Origin: Lucifugimonas sp038150225
GTDB lineage: Bacteria > Chloroflexota > Dehalococcoidia > Lucifugimonadales > Lucifugimonadaceae
Assembly: GCA_038150225.1 (NCBI GenBank)
Contig: JAYQWG010000008.1
Span: 1-59,735, forward strand
DNA length: 59,735 bases
Direction of reading: 5' to 3'
The position numbers were made by a program, and so were the translations under genes. The notes under the pieces are model-generated. The model was not told the origin of the DNA and did not search any database. It worked only from the letters and a program-made list of their open reading frames with translations. Shown here one piece after another: positions 25,646 through 33,938 of this stretch (the stretch's first letter is position 1; every line of letters begins with the position of its first letter).

Positions 25646-26857
25646 ATGAGACTCAAACCTGCAGCATCTGAGTTTATTGGTGACGCTCAGTTCAGAGCAC
25701 TCGTGCTGTCCCAGGCGATTTTCGACCTAGGAATCTTCATGCGCGGTACTGCAAACTCCTGGGTTGTGCTTGAACTTACCGGATCACAATTGTGGATCGG
25801 CCTAGTCGCAGGTGTTCGGACAATTCCAATCATGGGTTTCGCGTTTGCAGGTGGCGCTATCGCTGACCGGTTCGCCAGGCGAACTTTGATGATTGCCGGC
25901 GGATTCCTGATTGCGTCAGCGTCTGCAATCGTCGCGGTCCTTTTTCAAAGCAACACGATCGAACCGTGGCATTTGGTCGTGATGTCCATTGCCGGTGGTG
26001 TTGGCGGAGCAATTTACGGTCCAGCTTTTTACTCATTGATCGCCGACATCGTTCGATCTGATCGCCTATCAAATGCGAACGGTCTTCTTTCGGTTGCTCA
26101 AACGACCGGTGAAATGCTCGGGCCGATGATAGTCGGTTTAGTTATTGCCGCATCTGGCGCCCCCACCGTGTTCTGGTTAGTAGTTGCCGGAAATGCCGCT
26201 GGCCTACTGTTGCTCATACGGGTTCGAGAACCTGAGCGTAAGACCGAAAAATCTAAAGCTTCGTTCAAATCTCAACTTCTTGAAGGACTGAGTTACGCGA
26301 AAAACACTCCACCGCTGCTCTGGCTAACTCTGCTTCTGATCGGTCAGAACCTTTTTGCGGTCGCAATATTCCCACTAATGCCTGTTTACGCCGAAGATGT
26401 CCTCGAAATCGGACCGACCGGTTTCGGACTAATGGGTGGATTTTTTGGTGCAGGAATGCTGATTGGTGCGGTATTCGTAAGCATGTATGGCGTCCACAAC
26501 CGACACGCCATCGTCATGCTGTTGATGGGCCTGGTTTGGGATGTATCAATGGTGATCTTTGCGTTCTCAGATTCGGTAGCACTGAGCATGAGCTGCCTGT
26601 TCGCCATGGGTCTCATTTCGATTCCGTGGATTACGGCCATGATGATCATGTTCCAGAACGCTGCTACCGACGAAATGCGTGGACGGGTGATGAGTCTTTA
26701 CGTGATCGGAATGAATACATTCCCACTCGGATGGCTATTTGGAGGAGCGGTGGCCGAAACGCTTGGCAATGAAGAAGCGCTAGTGATTAGTGCCCTGCTA
26801 GGGACACCGGTGGCAGCAATAGCGATCGCGTCGTCGCGATCATTGCGCCACGCCTAG
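25646..26857 (+). CDS. MFS transporter (MFS_3/EntS-like), third of three
   Basis: 403 residues, 12 predicted membrane segments. The ATG at 25646 follows the HAD stop with no gap. The N-terminal FIGDAQFRALVLSQAIFDLG, the loop ADRFARR after TM2 and MRGRVMSLYVIGMN near TM10 place it in the same family as the proteins at 22245 and 23548. It ends 41 bases before the convergent PIG-L deacetylase gene. Substrate unknown. Confidence 0.87.
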   Translation: MRLKPAASEFIGDAQFRALVLSQAIFDLGIFMRGTANSWVVLELTGSQLWIGLVAGVRTIPIMGFAFAGGAIADRFARRTLMIAGGFLIASASAIVAVLFQSNTIEPWHLVVMSIAGGVGGAIYGPAFYSLIADIVRSDRLSNANGLLSVAQTTGEMLGPMIVGLVIAASGAPTVFWLVVAGNAAGLLLLIRVREPERKTEKSKASFKSQLLEGLSYAKNTPPLLWLTLLLIGQNLFAVAIFPLMPVYAEDVLEIGPTGFGLMGGFFGAGMLIGAVFVSMYGVHNRHAIVMLLMGLVWDVSMVIFAFSDSVALSMSCLFAMGLISIPWITAMMIMFQNAATDEMRGRVMSLYVIGMNTFPLGWLFGGAVAETLGNEEALVISALLGTPVAAIAIASSRSLRHA

Positions 26858-26898
26858 ATATCCAATCCTTCAAACAGATCCGTCTCCTCAGGACTACC

Positions 26899-27696
26899 TT
26901 ACTTCGGGTAAGCCCGAATCAAGTAATCAGTACTCAGATACATATCTTCCAGATCTTTGCTCGGCATTCTGTCTAAAGGTGAATATTGAGACTGGTGTTC
27001 GGCGATAACTCGCCTTCGTATATCTTTGTACTTCGAGGTATCCAGAACAGTCGTGAACAGTGAGTCATCCATACCGAGTTGATCAGGATCAAGATTCGCA
27101 AGATCAGCATCTGGTTGCAGTTCTTTTACCCCATCAATCCATTCCTTCAGCTGAGATTTCGGAAACGCCCAGTAGTACAGTTTCGAGGCTGCCCAAGGTT
27201 CCAATGAAGAACCTGCGTAATTTGGATCTGCCGCAGCGTGAAAAGCCGCAACTGTCGCAGCGGAAGCGTGGATGTGGTCGGGATGACCGTAACCGCCGCC
27301 TTCGTCGAAGGTCAGGACAATGTGCGGACGAATCTCACGAATCGTCTCTACAATTTGCGCCGCTGCCTCATCCACTGGAACTTTTATGTAAGCGTTCGGG
27401 TGGTCGTTCTCAGGAGTACCTGCCATTCCCGAATCCCGGTATCCATAGAGAATGCTGCGACTAACACCCATCGTTTGTCCGGCCGCGTATTACTCCTGTT
27501 CTCGCACTTCGGCCAGCGTTTCTGGCGTGGCATGCGATCGCTCATGGATTTCGCCAACGTCGCCTCTCGTACCACAGGCGGTATAAACGTCTGCCCCTTC
27601 CCTTGCGTACTTGATCAACACAGATCCAAGCCCGAACGTCTCATCGTCTGGATGAGCAACTGAGCAAAGTATTCGGCGATTCGAGCCGGTTGGCAC
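26899..27696 (-). pseudogene. PIG-L (LmbE-like) deacetylase interrupted by one in-frame TAA
   Basis: 265 codons from GTG 27696, with TAA at codon 69 (27490-27492). PIG-L enzymes are zinc N-deacetylases of amino sugars and related conjugates. The first part has the zinc motif AHPDDE; after the stop the same frame continues MGVSRSILYGYRDSGM, DEGGGYGHPDHIHAS (zinc His), and the typical C-terminus. Homologs have a Leu-like residue at the stop position, so TTA to TAA would explain it. No frameshift or deletion is visible. It is either a recent pseudogene, a consensus error, or read through. A restart at 27471 would lack the AHPDDE motif. Confidence 0.8.
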
Positions 27697-27836
27697 TTTA
27701 GGCTTGCCTCATTCAGCAGTAGGCAGCAGGTCGTAACGATGGCAATAGACCGTAGCGAGTTAAGCTCTTGAGGTCTACCATCCCAGCCAAAATTCTGCAT
27801 CGGTAACTTGCTGCACATTTCTGTTCGGAGCTTGAA

Positions 27837-28979
27837 ATGAAGATCACCAAAGTCACTCCCTTAATGCTCGACCGCTACTTACTGGTAGAGATCGAAACCG
27901 ATGCCGGCATCACTGGTCTCGGCGAATCTGGAGCGTGGGGATTCCTCGAAGCTTCGGAAGCGGCAATCGAAAAATTCGGCCGATATCTAGTCGGTGAAGA
28001 CCCGCTTCGCATCGAGCACCACTGGCAGTACATGTACCGGTTCTCGCACTTCCGTGGTGCAGCAATCATGGGAGCTCTAAGTGCGATCGATATCGCTCTG
28101 TGGGACATCATGGGCAAGCATTTTGGGGTTCCCGTTCACCAACTTCTGGGAGGAAAAGTTCGTGACAAGGCTCGGGTTTATTACCACGTTTTCGGCGACA
28201 CGACCGAAGTGCTGACAAAGGGTATTGTCGATGCCAAGGAGCGTGGTTTTACAGCGGTTGGGCACCTAACGCCGTTCCTCGACGAAGAACGAGATGTTCC
28301 ATATTTCAAGACTCACGCCGACAAGATCGGTGACGCAATCGAGACCGTGCGGGGCTATCGCGAAGCAGTTGGTACCGGGGTCGACCTGTGCATCGAGATT
28401 CACAGACGCATGACGCCAACCGAGGCAGTCCAACTTGGACTCGGAATCGAAGAATTCCACCCATACTTCTTCGAAGACCCGGTAACCCCTGACAATTTCG
28501 ACGAAATGGCTTACGTCGCGGACAAAATCAACATCCCAATTGCGACCGGAGAGCGATTCACATCGATCTGGGAATTCCAGATGGCTCTTCAGCGCAACGC
28601 TGTGCAGTACGTTAGACCCGACGTTTGTCTCGTTGGCGGAATTTCAGGCGCTCGCAAGATTGCAGCGCTCGCGGAAGCACACCACGTTGGCGTCGTTCCT
28701 CACAACCCGCTCTCACCGGTTTCGACCGCAGCATGTCTGCAAATTGCTGCAACAGCTCCAAACTTTGCGTTGCAGGAATATCCGATAGGCGAAGACGTGC
28801 CGCCAAAATCAAACATGGTGAATGGCGCAGCGGTTCACGACGGAAACGGCTATCTCGTTATATCTGATGAGCCTGGTATTGGTATTTCGTTGAAACCGGA
28901 CGCGGTCGAAAACGTACCTATGAAGCCACGTGAAGTAATTACTCGTCTCCACGAAGACGGTTCGGTAATCGATCAATAA
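27837..28979 (+). CDS. Enolase-superfamily sugar-acid dehydratase, galactonate dehydratase-like
   Basis: 380 residues. Capping domain about 1-115, then a barrel with Glu187 and His189 (CIEIHRRM), Glu213 (FFEDPV), Glu239 (ATGERF), Asp262 (RPDVCLVGG) and His289 (VPHNPLSP). The acid-x-His pair on the third strand followed by a second His is the layout of galactonate and mannonate type dehydratases, where DgoD has Asp-x-His; here the first residue is Glu. It would turn a sugar acid into a 2-keto-3-deoxy acid. The next gene, 20 bases on, is a DapA-fold protein, the kind that often cleaves such products. Confidence 0.87.
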   Translation: MKITKVTPLMLDRYLLVEIETDAGITGLGESGAWGFLEASEAAIEKFGRYLVGEDPLRIEHHWQYMYRFSHFRGAAIMGALSAIDIALWDIMGKHFGVPVHQLLGGKVRDKARVYYHVFGDTTEVLTKGIVDAKERGFTAVGHLTPFLDEERDVPYFKTHADKIGDAIETVRGYREAVGTGVDLCIEIHRRMTPTEAVQLGLGIEEFHPYFFEDPVTPDNFDEMAYVADKINIPIATGERFTSIWEFQMALQRNAVQYVRPDVCLVGGISGARKIAALAEAHHVGVVPHNPLSPVSTAACLQIAATAPNFALQEYPIGEDVPPKSNMVNGAAVHDGNGYLVISDEPGIGISLKPDAVENVPMKPREVITRLHEDGSVIDQ

Positions 28980-28999
28980 GGAAGAACAGAGACTCAAGA

Positions 29000-29893
29000 A
29001 TGCCAATCCCAACCGAAAACCCAATAGTTGTCGCGCCGAGTCCAACCCCGTTCAAAGCTGATGATTCAGTTGATCACGCAGCCATTGAGCGGAACGTGGA
29101 GAGATGGCTAAAGACACCTCTTTCAGGGTTCGTTCTCAACTCCGAAAACGGCGAGGAGCAGTTCCTTTCAGAGCAGGAGAGGCTTGAAATTGTTCGGACG
29201 GTGAACGGTGCTCGTAACGGTGAAAAGTTCATCGTTGGTGGAGTAGACAGTTCTTCGGTGACAGAGTCGATTCGGATGGCAGAGGACCTTGTTGACGCCG
29301 GTGCGGAGATGATACGCGTTCGGATCCCTCGGTTGGCAAAAGACTTCACCGCTTATTTCGAACAGGTCGTACCGAGAGTTCCAGCGCCTGTCGTAATCAT
29401 CCACCAGATGGCCCCCGGACAGTTCGCAGGCGGAGATGCCCCGGTAGGTGCGCCTGCTGAAGTAATTGGCGACCTGATCGACATCGACAATGTCTTCGGT
29501 TACATCGCTTCGGGCAATGTTCGGTTTGAGGCGCGGGTTCGAACGTTTGTCACCACAGACAAGCCGTTCTGGCTAGGAAATGGTCTTCTGCTGTTAGCAA
29601 TGAGTGCCATAGGCGCAAACGGGGCGTGTCTGATGTTCGGAAACGTCGCGCCTGCCGAGTGCCACCAGATCATTTCAAGCGTTATGAAAGGTGACCTCAA
29701 GACTGCGCAGGAAATTCAAAACCGTTGCATCGAGGCTGATTACCAAATCCTTGATCGAGGTGCTGCCGGCATCAAAGCTGCGCTAGACCTGCTCGGTTAC
29801 CACGGCGGAGCCCCACGCTTGCCCAACCAACCAGTTTCGTCTGAAGAGCGAGCGATTATCGAAGCAGCGATGAAGCACGCTCAGTTGATATAG
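29000..29893 (+). CDS. DapA/N-acetylneuraminate lyase family protein lacking the Schiff-base lysine
   Basis: 297 residues. The fold is supported by PTPFKADDSVDHAAIERNV near the start, GFVLNSENGEEQFLS, DAGAEMIRVRIP and the C-terminal helical part. In active members the barrel strand reads NIvGiKDssgd with the Schiff-base Lys; here it reads NVFGYIASGN, with Ile where Lys is expected. The region of the conserved Tyr is VVIIHQMAPG, also changed. Lyase chemistry by the usual route is therefore unlikely. It begins 20 bases after the dehydratase stop with an AAGGAAGAACAG site, so the two are co-expressed. Confidence 0.8.
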   Translation: MPIPTENPIVVAPSPTPFKADDSVDHAAIERNVERWLKTPLSGFVLNSENGEEQFLSEQERLEIVRTVNGARNGEKFIVGGVDSSSVTESIRMAEDLVDAGAEMIRVRIPRLAKDFTAYFEQVVPRVPAPVVIIHQMAPGQFAGGDAPVGAPAEVIGDLIDIDNVFGYIASGNVRFEARVRTFVTTDKPFWLGNGLLLLAMSAIGANGACLMFGNVAPAECHQIISSVMKGDLKTAQEIQNRCIEADYQILDRGAAGIKAALDLLGYHGGAPRLPNQPVSSEERAIIEAAMKHAQLI

Positions 29894-29898
29894 CTCAG

Positions 29899-30690
29899 CT
29901 ACCAGATAGACCAGCCGCCATCGACTCGGAATTCCTGGCCGGTAATCCATGTTCCAGCATCGGAAGCCAGCAGTGCGACGGTTCCCTTTAGATCCTCGGA
30001 CAAACCTGTGCGTCGGAGCGGAATCATGTCTCTAAACGTTTCAACCTGGTCAGGGTCAACTGTGTCTTTCGGGATCTGACCTGGACTAATGCAGTTGACC
30101 GTTATGCCGTGTTCGCCAAACTCGGCAGCGAATGCCCGGGTCAGGTTAAGCACACCGCCTTTTGCGGCCAGATATGGCGGACCCGATCGACGGAAATTCT
30201 CGTTGTAGATGCGGGGATCCATTGAGAGAGTTGCGCCGATTGAGCCAAGTGTGATGATCGAACCCTTTCCTGCCGGAATCATCGCCCTACCCGCCGACTG
30301 GGCGGTGATGTAAGTGCCGGTGAGGTTCACGTCCAATGTGCGGCGGAACTCGTCGATGTCGGCATCCGGCGGATAGCTGTTGGTAAACGAACCACCTGCA
30401 TTGCATACGGCGATATCCAGCCTGTCGTTTTCGGCAACAACACGATAAATAAGTTCGTCCACTTCGTTTTCATCGGACACATCGCAGCCAAGGCCAATCA
30501 CGTTACGTCCCTCGGCTCGAAGGCGTTCGGCCGTTTCCTCGCACAGTTCTTTGCGTCGAGAAGCGATATAAACCTTTGCACCTAAATCTGTAAGAGCTTC
30601 AGCAAACGCTGTACCAAGGTGAGTCCCACCGCCAGTTACGACCGCAACTCGCCCGCGAAGATCGAAAAGTTCCTGTACCGACCGACTCAT
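29899..30690 (-). CDS. SDR-family oxidoreductase
   Basis: 263 residues. Classical short-chain dehydrogenase: cofactor motif TGGGTHLG at 19-26, CNAGG near 96-100, catalytic Ser150, Tyr173 and Lys177 (YLAAK), and the C-terminal ITGQEFRVDGG. Closest in style to gluconate 5-dehydrogenase and related sugar-acid reductases. The ATG at 30690 forms an ATGA overlap with the stop of the metallophosphoesterase gene, which fixes the start and indicates translational coupling; longer frames upstream are ignored. It converges with the DapA-like gene, six bases apart. Confidence 0.92.
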   Translation of the reverse strand: MSRSVQELFDLRGRVAVVTGGGTHLGTAFAEALTDLGAKVYIASRRKELCEETAERLRAEGRNVIGLGCDVSDENEVDELIYRVVAENDRLDIAVCNAGGSFTNSYPPDADIDEFRRTLDVNLTGTYITAQSAGRAMIPAGKGSIITLGSIGATLSMDPRIYNENFRRSGPPYLAAKGGVLNLTRAFAAEFGEHGITVNCISPGQIPKDTVDPDQVETFRDMIPLRRTGLSEDLKGTVALLASDAGTWITGQEFRVDGGWSIW

Positions 30691-31739
30691 TTCGGTCCCT
30701 CGAACGGATGTCTCAGCTTCAATATTCGCTCGGAAGGCTCGTACCAGCCTTGATCTGCGTATTGATCGGTATGTAAGTAGCACTGCACTTTCACTTCATC
30801 TGAGCCTTCAGTGAACGTGAACAACCTGCTCATTGGGATTGAGTTTCGCTTGCCGTGGTATCGAGTAATTGCGGATACGTTTACAAAATTTGCGCCCCAC
30901 TTTGTTTCGACGTGAGTTCGACCACCTGTTGTGTCATCTGGGTGAGTGTGGGTGTGCGCCCCAAGCCATAAATCCAGGGCGGGCTCGTTGTCAGCGAAAT
31001 ATTGCTCGATACGCCCAGAGTCTTTTTCTCCACCAACCCAGTAAATAAAGGATGAACCCGGTGCCCCGCCGTCTGGCATCCTGCCGTGATAGCCCTCGTC
31101 ACAACCTTCGTTCAATCCCGATGCCACAGTTGTTTCTTTAATCATGTGGTGATGGCAACTAATCACGATCCGGTCGCGGTTCTCTTCGAGTTTCTGTTTC
31201 CACCAATCGAAGGTTTCTTCAGAAATAGCTCCGGCAGGGTATCCGCCGAACTCACCACGCCCAATTGGAGGACCACCATCGTTGCGGTCGGCCATCATTA
31301 GGAACGTGACATTTCCAACGTCGAAGCTGTAGTGTTCCCACGTTCCATCGGTAGGGTATTTTCGCTTCGAGTTGTCGATTCCCGAATGCTCGGTGCTCTC
31401 ACCAGTCGGATCGATCCACTTTTTAAACCACCACTGTGTTGGCTCGTCCTTGCCTGAAGCATCGTGGTTGCCAATCACATCGTAAAAATCGTGTCTGTCA
31501 TGCTGTTTCGCGCTGGCGTACTGCGAAACGACCAGCTCGCCTTCTTCATCATCGGGTGGCAACTGAGATCCAGAAAAATCGCCAAGATTCACCGCAATAT
31601 CGAATCCCTTTGGGTGACCATCCCAGTTTTCGGCATGCGAAATCGCTTCTTCCAAGGAACGCCTACCGAACTGAATTTCGGTCCCAACATGTACATCTGA
31701 AAGTGCCCACAGGCGAAATTCTCTTGGTGAATAAGACAT
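30687..31739 (-). CDS. Calcineurin-like metallophosphoesterase
   Basis: 350 residues. Hydrolyses phosphate esters with a two-metal centre. Motifs in order: Asp15-x-His17 (LSDVHVG), GDFSG, GNHDASG, the His-rich SCHHHMI and GAHTHTHPDD. No signal peptide is seen, so it is probably cytoplasmic. The ATG at 31739 is chosen; an ATG at 31766 and the frame to 31838 run into the promoter area of the divergent gene at 31916. The stop overlaps the SDR start (ATGA). Placement among sugar-acid genes suggests a phosphorylated sugar acid or nucleotide substrate, which is inference. Confidence 0.85.
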   Translation of the reverse strand: MSYSPREFRLWALSDVHVGTEIQFGRRSLEEAISHAENWDGHPKGFDIAVNLGDFSGSQLPPDDEEGELVVSQYASAKQHDRHDFYDVIGNHDASGKDEPTQWWFKKWIDPTGESTEHSGIDNSKRKYPTDGTWEHYSFDVGNVTFLMMADRNDGGPPIGRGEFGGYPAGAISEETFDWWKQKLEENRDRIVISCHHHMIKETTVASGLNEGCDEGYHGRMPDGGAPGSSFIYWVGGEKDSGRIEQYFADNEPALDLWLGAHTHTHPDDTTGGRTHVETKWGANFVNVSAITRYHGKRNSIPMSRLFTFTEGSDEVKVQCYLHTDQYADQGWYEPSERILKLRHPFEGPK

Positions 31740-31915
31740 GCCTTCGTTCAATACCCTTTGCGACATTGTGGTGTGCTCGTTGTTCGGCGCATCATAAGGT
31801 CTCCAAATCTCAAGTGCGAACGAATTCAACCGCTTCACTCACCCGATTCGGGCGTATACTCCCGCCGCACACGAGTTGGAAACCAACTCAAAAGTACGAC
31901 AAGGAACCAGCATCA

Positions 31916-33073
31916 ATGCCCGCAATTACTGGAGTTGAATTCAGGCAGTTCTCCGCACAACACCACAATGCCCAGAGGAACTGGCTACTCGTAAAGCTGA
32001 ATACCGATGACCCGAATGTATTCGGACTGGGAGACGCTTCGCCAATGGAAAACGACGATCTCGTCAAGGGGATGGTTGAGTCCATGGTCCAGAAACACCT
32101 GATCGGTAAAGACCCACTCGATTCCGAAGTTCACTGGACAAACCTGTACCAGGATTTCCAGGCACGCGGAGGTCGGATCGCCTCGACAGCTCTGAGCGGT
32201 ATCGACATTGCTATCTGGGACCTCAAGGGCAAAATTCTTGGTTTGCCTATTTGGAAGCTATTGGGTGGTGCGCACCGAAAGAGCATCAGGGTTTACGCAA
32301 ACGGCTGGTACACCAACCCTGGAACACCTGAGCAGAACGCCGAAGAGGCGAAAAAAGTGGTCGACATGGGTTACACCGCCATGAAGTTCGACCCGTTTGG
32401 CCAGACGAACTACTACAAGATTTCACTTGAGGAAGCGCAACTTGCGGAGGATCGCGTTGCAGCTGTTCGAAAAGCGGTTGGTCCGTACGTCGATATTTTG
32501 GTCGAAGCGCACGCCAAATTCGACGTGATGAACGCTGTCCAGATCGGTAAGAGGCTCGAAGAATACCGACCGCTTTTCTACGAAGAACCGGTATCCCAAG
32601 AGCGAGTTTCTGAACTGCTGGAAGTTCGTAACAAGGTGAACATTCCTATCGCTACAGGTGAACGGCTCTACACAAAATTCCCGTTCGCCGAAATCGTGGA
32701 CCGTCACGCCGTGGACGTACTTCAACCGGATATTGCCAATGCCGGTGGAATTACCGAACTGAAGAAGATCGCAATAATTGCTGAAGCAAAGCACATAACC
32801 ATGGCGCCGCACAATGTTTGTTCACCGGTCGGAGCGATGGCGGAAATGCAGCTCGATGCATCGCTCATCAACTTCGAAATCCAGGAGTACCACGCCGAGT
32901 TCTACACAGATCATTACTTCACAGTCTTGAACGGATTTACCCGCCAAAAGGACGGATACGTCGAACTTGGTGACGATCCAGGTCTGGGTCTCTCACTCAA
33001 CGAAGAAGTAATAGCGGCACACCCGCCGCTGTCAAAAGTCAGCTCTGCAGGAGGCACGGTCCGAGGAATCTAG
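31916..33073 (+). CDS. Mandelate racemase/muconate lactonizing enzyme family protein
   Basis: 385 residues. The ATG at 31916 has AAGGAA nine bases upstream; the open frame before it overlaps the opposite-strand gene and is ignored. Barrel residues are Lys157 (MKFDPFG), Glu197 and His199 (VEAHAKFD), Glu223/Glu224 (YEEPV), Glu249 (ATGERL), Asp272 (QPDIANAGG) and His299 (APHNVCSPVG). This resembles sugar-acid dehydratases of the superfamily. The HpaI-type aldolase starts 53 bases downstream and would suit cleavage of a 2-keto-3-deoxy product, so the pair may form a dehydratase-aldolase step. Confidence 0.88.
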   Translation: MPAITGVEFRQFSAQHHNAQRNWLLVKLNTDDPNVFGLGDASPMENDDLVKGMVESMVQKHLIGKDPLDSEVHWTNLYQDFQARGGRIASTALSGIDIAIWDLKGKILGLPIWKLLGGAHRKSIRVYANGWYTNPGTPEQNAEEAKKVVDMGYTAMKFDPFGQTNYYKISLEEAQLAEDRVAAVRKAVGPYVDILVEAHAKFDVMNAVQIGKRLEEYRPLFYEEPVSQERVSELLEVRNKVNIPIATGERLYTKFPFAEIVDRHAVDVLQPDIANAGGITELKKIAIIAEAKHITMAPHNVCSPVGAMAEMQLDASLINFEIQEYHAEFYTDHYFTVLNGFTRQKDGYVELGDDPGLGLSLNEEVIAAHPPLSKVSSAGGTVRGI

Positions 33074-33126
33074 TGGCACGCCACTTTCTACAAACATAAA
33101 CAGTCCAGCCACAGGAGCTGACACAA

Positions 33127-33879
33127 ATGATTGAAAATTCAATTCTCAAAGCAAATAAAGAAGGTCGCAAAGCTACTGTATTTGCGTTGATATTCCCTTC
33201 GCTTCACCTCGTAGAAATGGCAGCCCATGTCGGCTTCGACGCAATTTCGATTGACGGAGAGCACGGGTATTTTCCGGAGACCGCAATTGACGACATTTGC
33301 CGGGTTGCAAACGGATACGGAATGTCGGTTACTGCACGAGTGCCAGACAGTGCTGCATACCAGGTAAACCTCTACCTCGACCGAGGTGTGCAGGGAATTA
33401 CCGGTCCGCACATCAACTCCGGTGCGGAAGCACAGGCTCTTGCAGACGCATGTTTGTTCCCTCCTGCCGGCAAGCGATCGTGGGGTGGAGGTCGTGGAAC
33501 TGAGTTCAATGACGATGTACTGCTTACAGAAAAGTACGGCGGAAAACTCGGTTTTGCTAAGTGGTCGAACGACAACATGATTGTTGTTGCTCAGATCGAA
33601 GACAAGAAGGCGTGGGACAACCTCGATGACATCCTCGCTGTTACCGGACTAACCGGTGTTACCGGTGGGCCACACGATTTTGCACAGTCACTCGGTCACC
33701 CAGGTGAGCCAAACCATCCTGACCGAATTGCTGCAACGCTCGATATCGAAACTCGAGCACGGGCAGCAGGCAAGACAGCAGGTGGCGACATGACCGTTGG
33801 AACCGGGGCTGCTGAACTAATGCTCGGTGAGGCACGAGCCTTCGTTGCCGAACACAAGAGTGACAAGGTCGGTAGTTAG
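33127..33879 (+). CDS. HpaI/HpcH-family aldolase
   Basis: 250 residues. Class II aldolase fold used for 4-hydroxy-2-oxoheptanedioate or 2-keto-3-deoxy sugar acids. Seen motifs: DGEHGYF (metal/catalytic His loop, usually DxEHG), TARVPD, LDRGVQGITGPHINSGAEA, FPPAGKRSWGG, AQIEDKKAWDNLDDI and GGPHDFAQSLG, the counterpart of GPNDLS with the conserved Asp. ATG at 33127 with CAGGAG nine to ten bases upstream. Second gene after the enolase-superfamily enzyme; a terminator-like hairpin lies downstream. Confidence 0.88.
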   Translation: MIENSILKANKEGRKATVFALIFPSLHLVEMAAHVGFDAISIDGEHGYFPETAIDDICRVANGYGMSVTARVPDSAAYQVNLYLDRGVQGITGPHINSGAEAQALADACLFPPAGKRSWGGGRGTEFNDDVLLTEKYGGKLGFAKWSNDNMIVVAQIEDKKAWDNLDDILAVTGLTGVTGGPHDFAQSLGHPGEPNHPDRIAATLDIETRARAAGKTAGGDMTVGTGAAELMLGEARAFVAEHKSDKVGS

Positions 33880-33938
33880 TAGACCTTGCTAGCTCGTAAC
33901 ATCCAACGGTGCAGTACTCGACCGTTGGAAAGTTAATA

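Noticed and set aside
26899..27696. Selenocysteine as explanation for the PIG-L stop
   Set aside because: The stop is TAA, which is not decoded as Sec, and no redox Cys is expected at that position.
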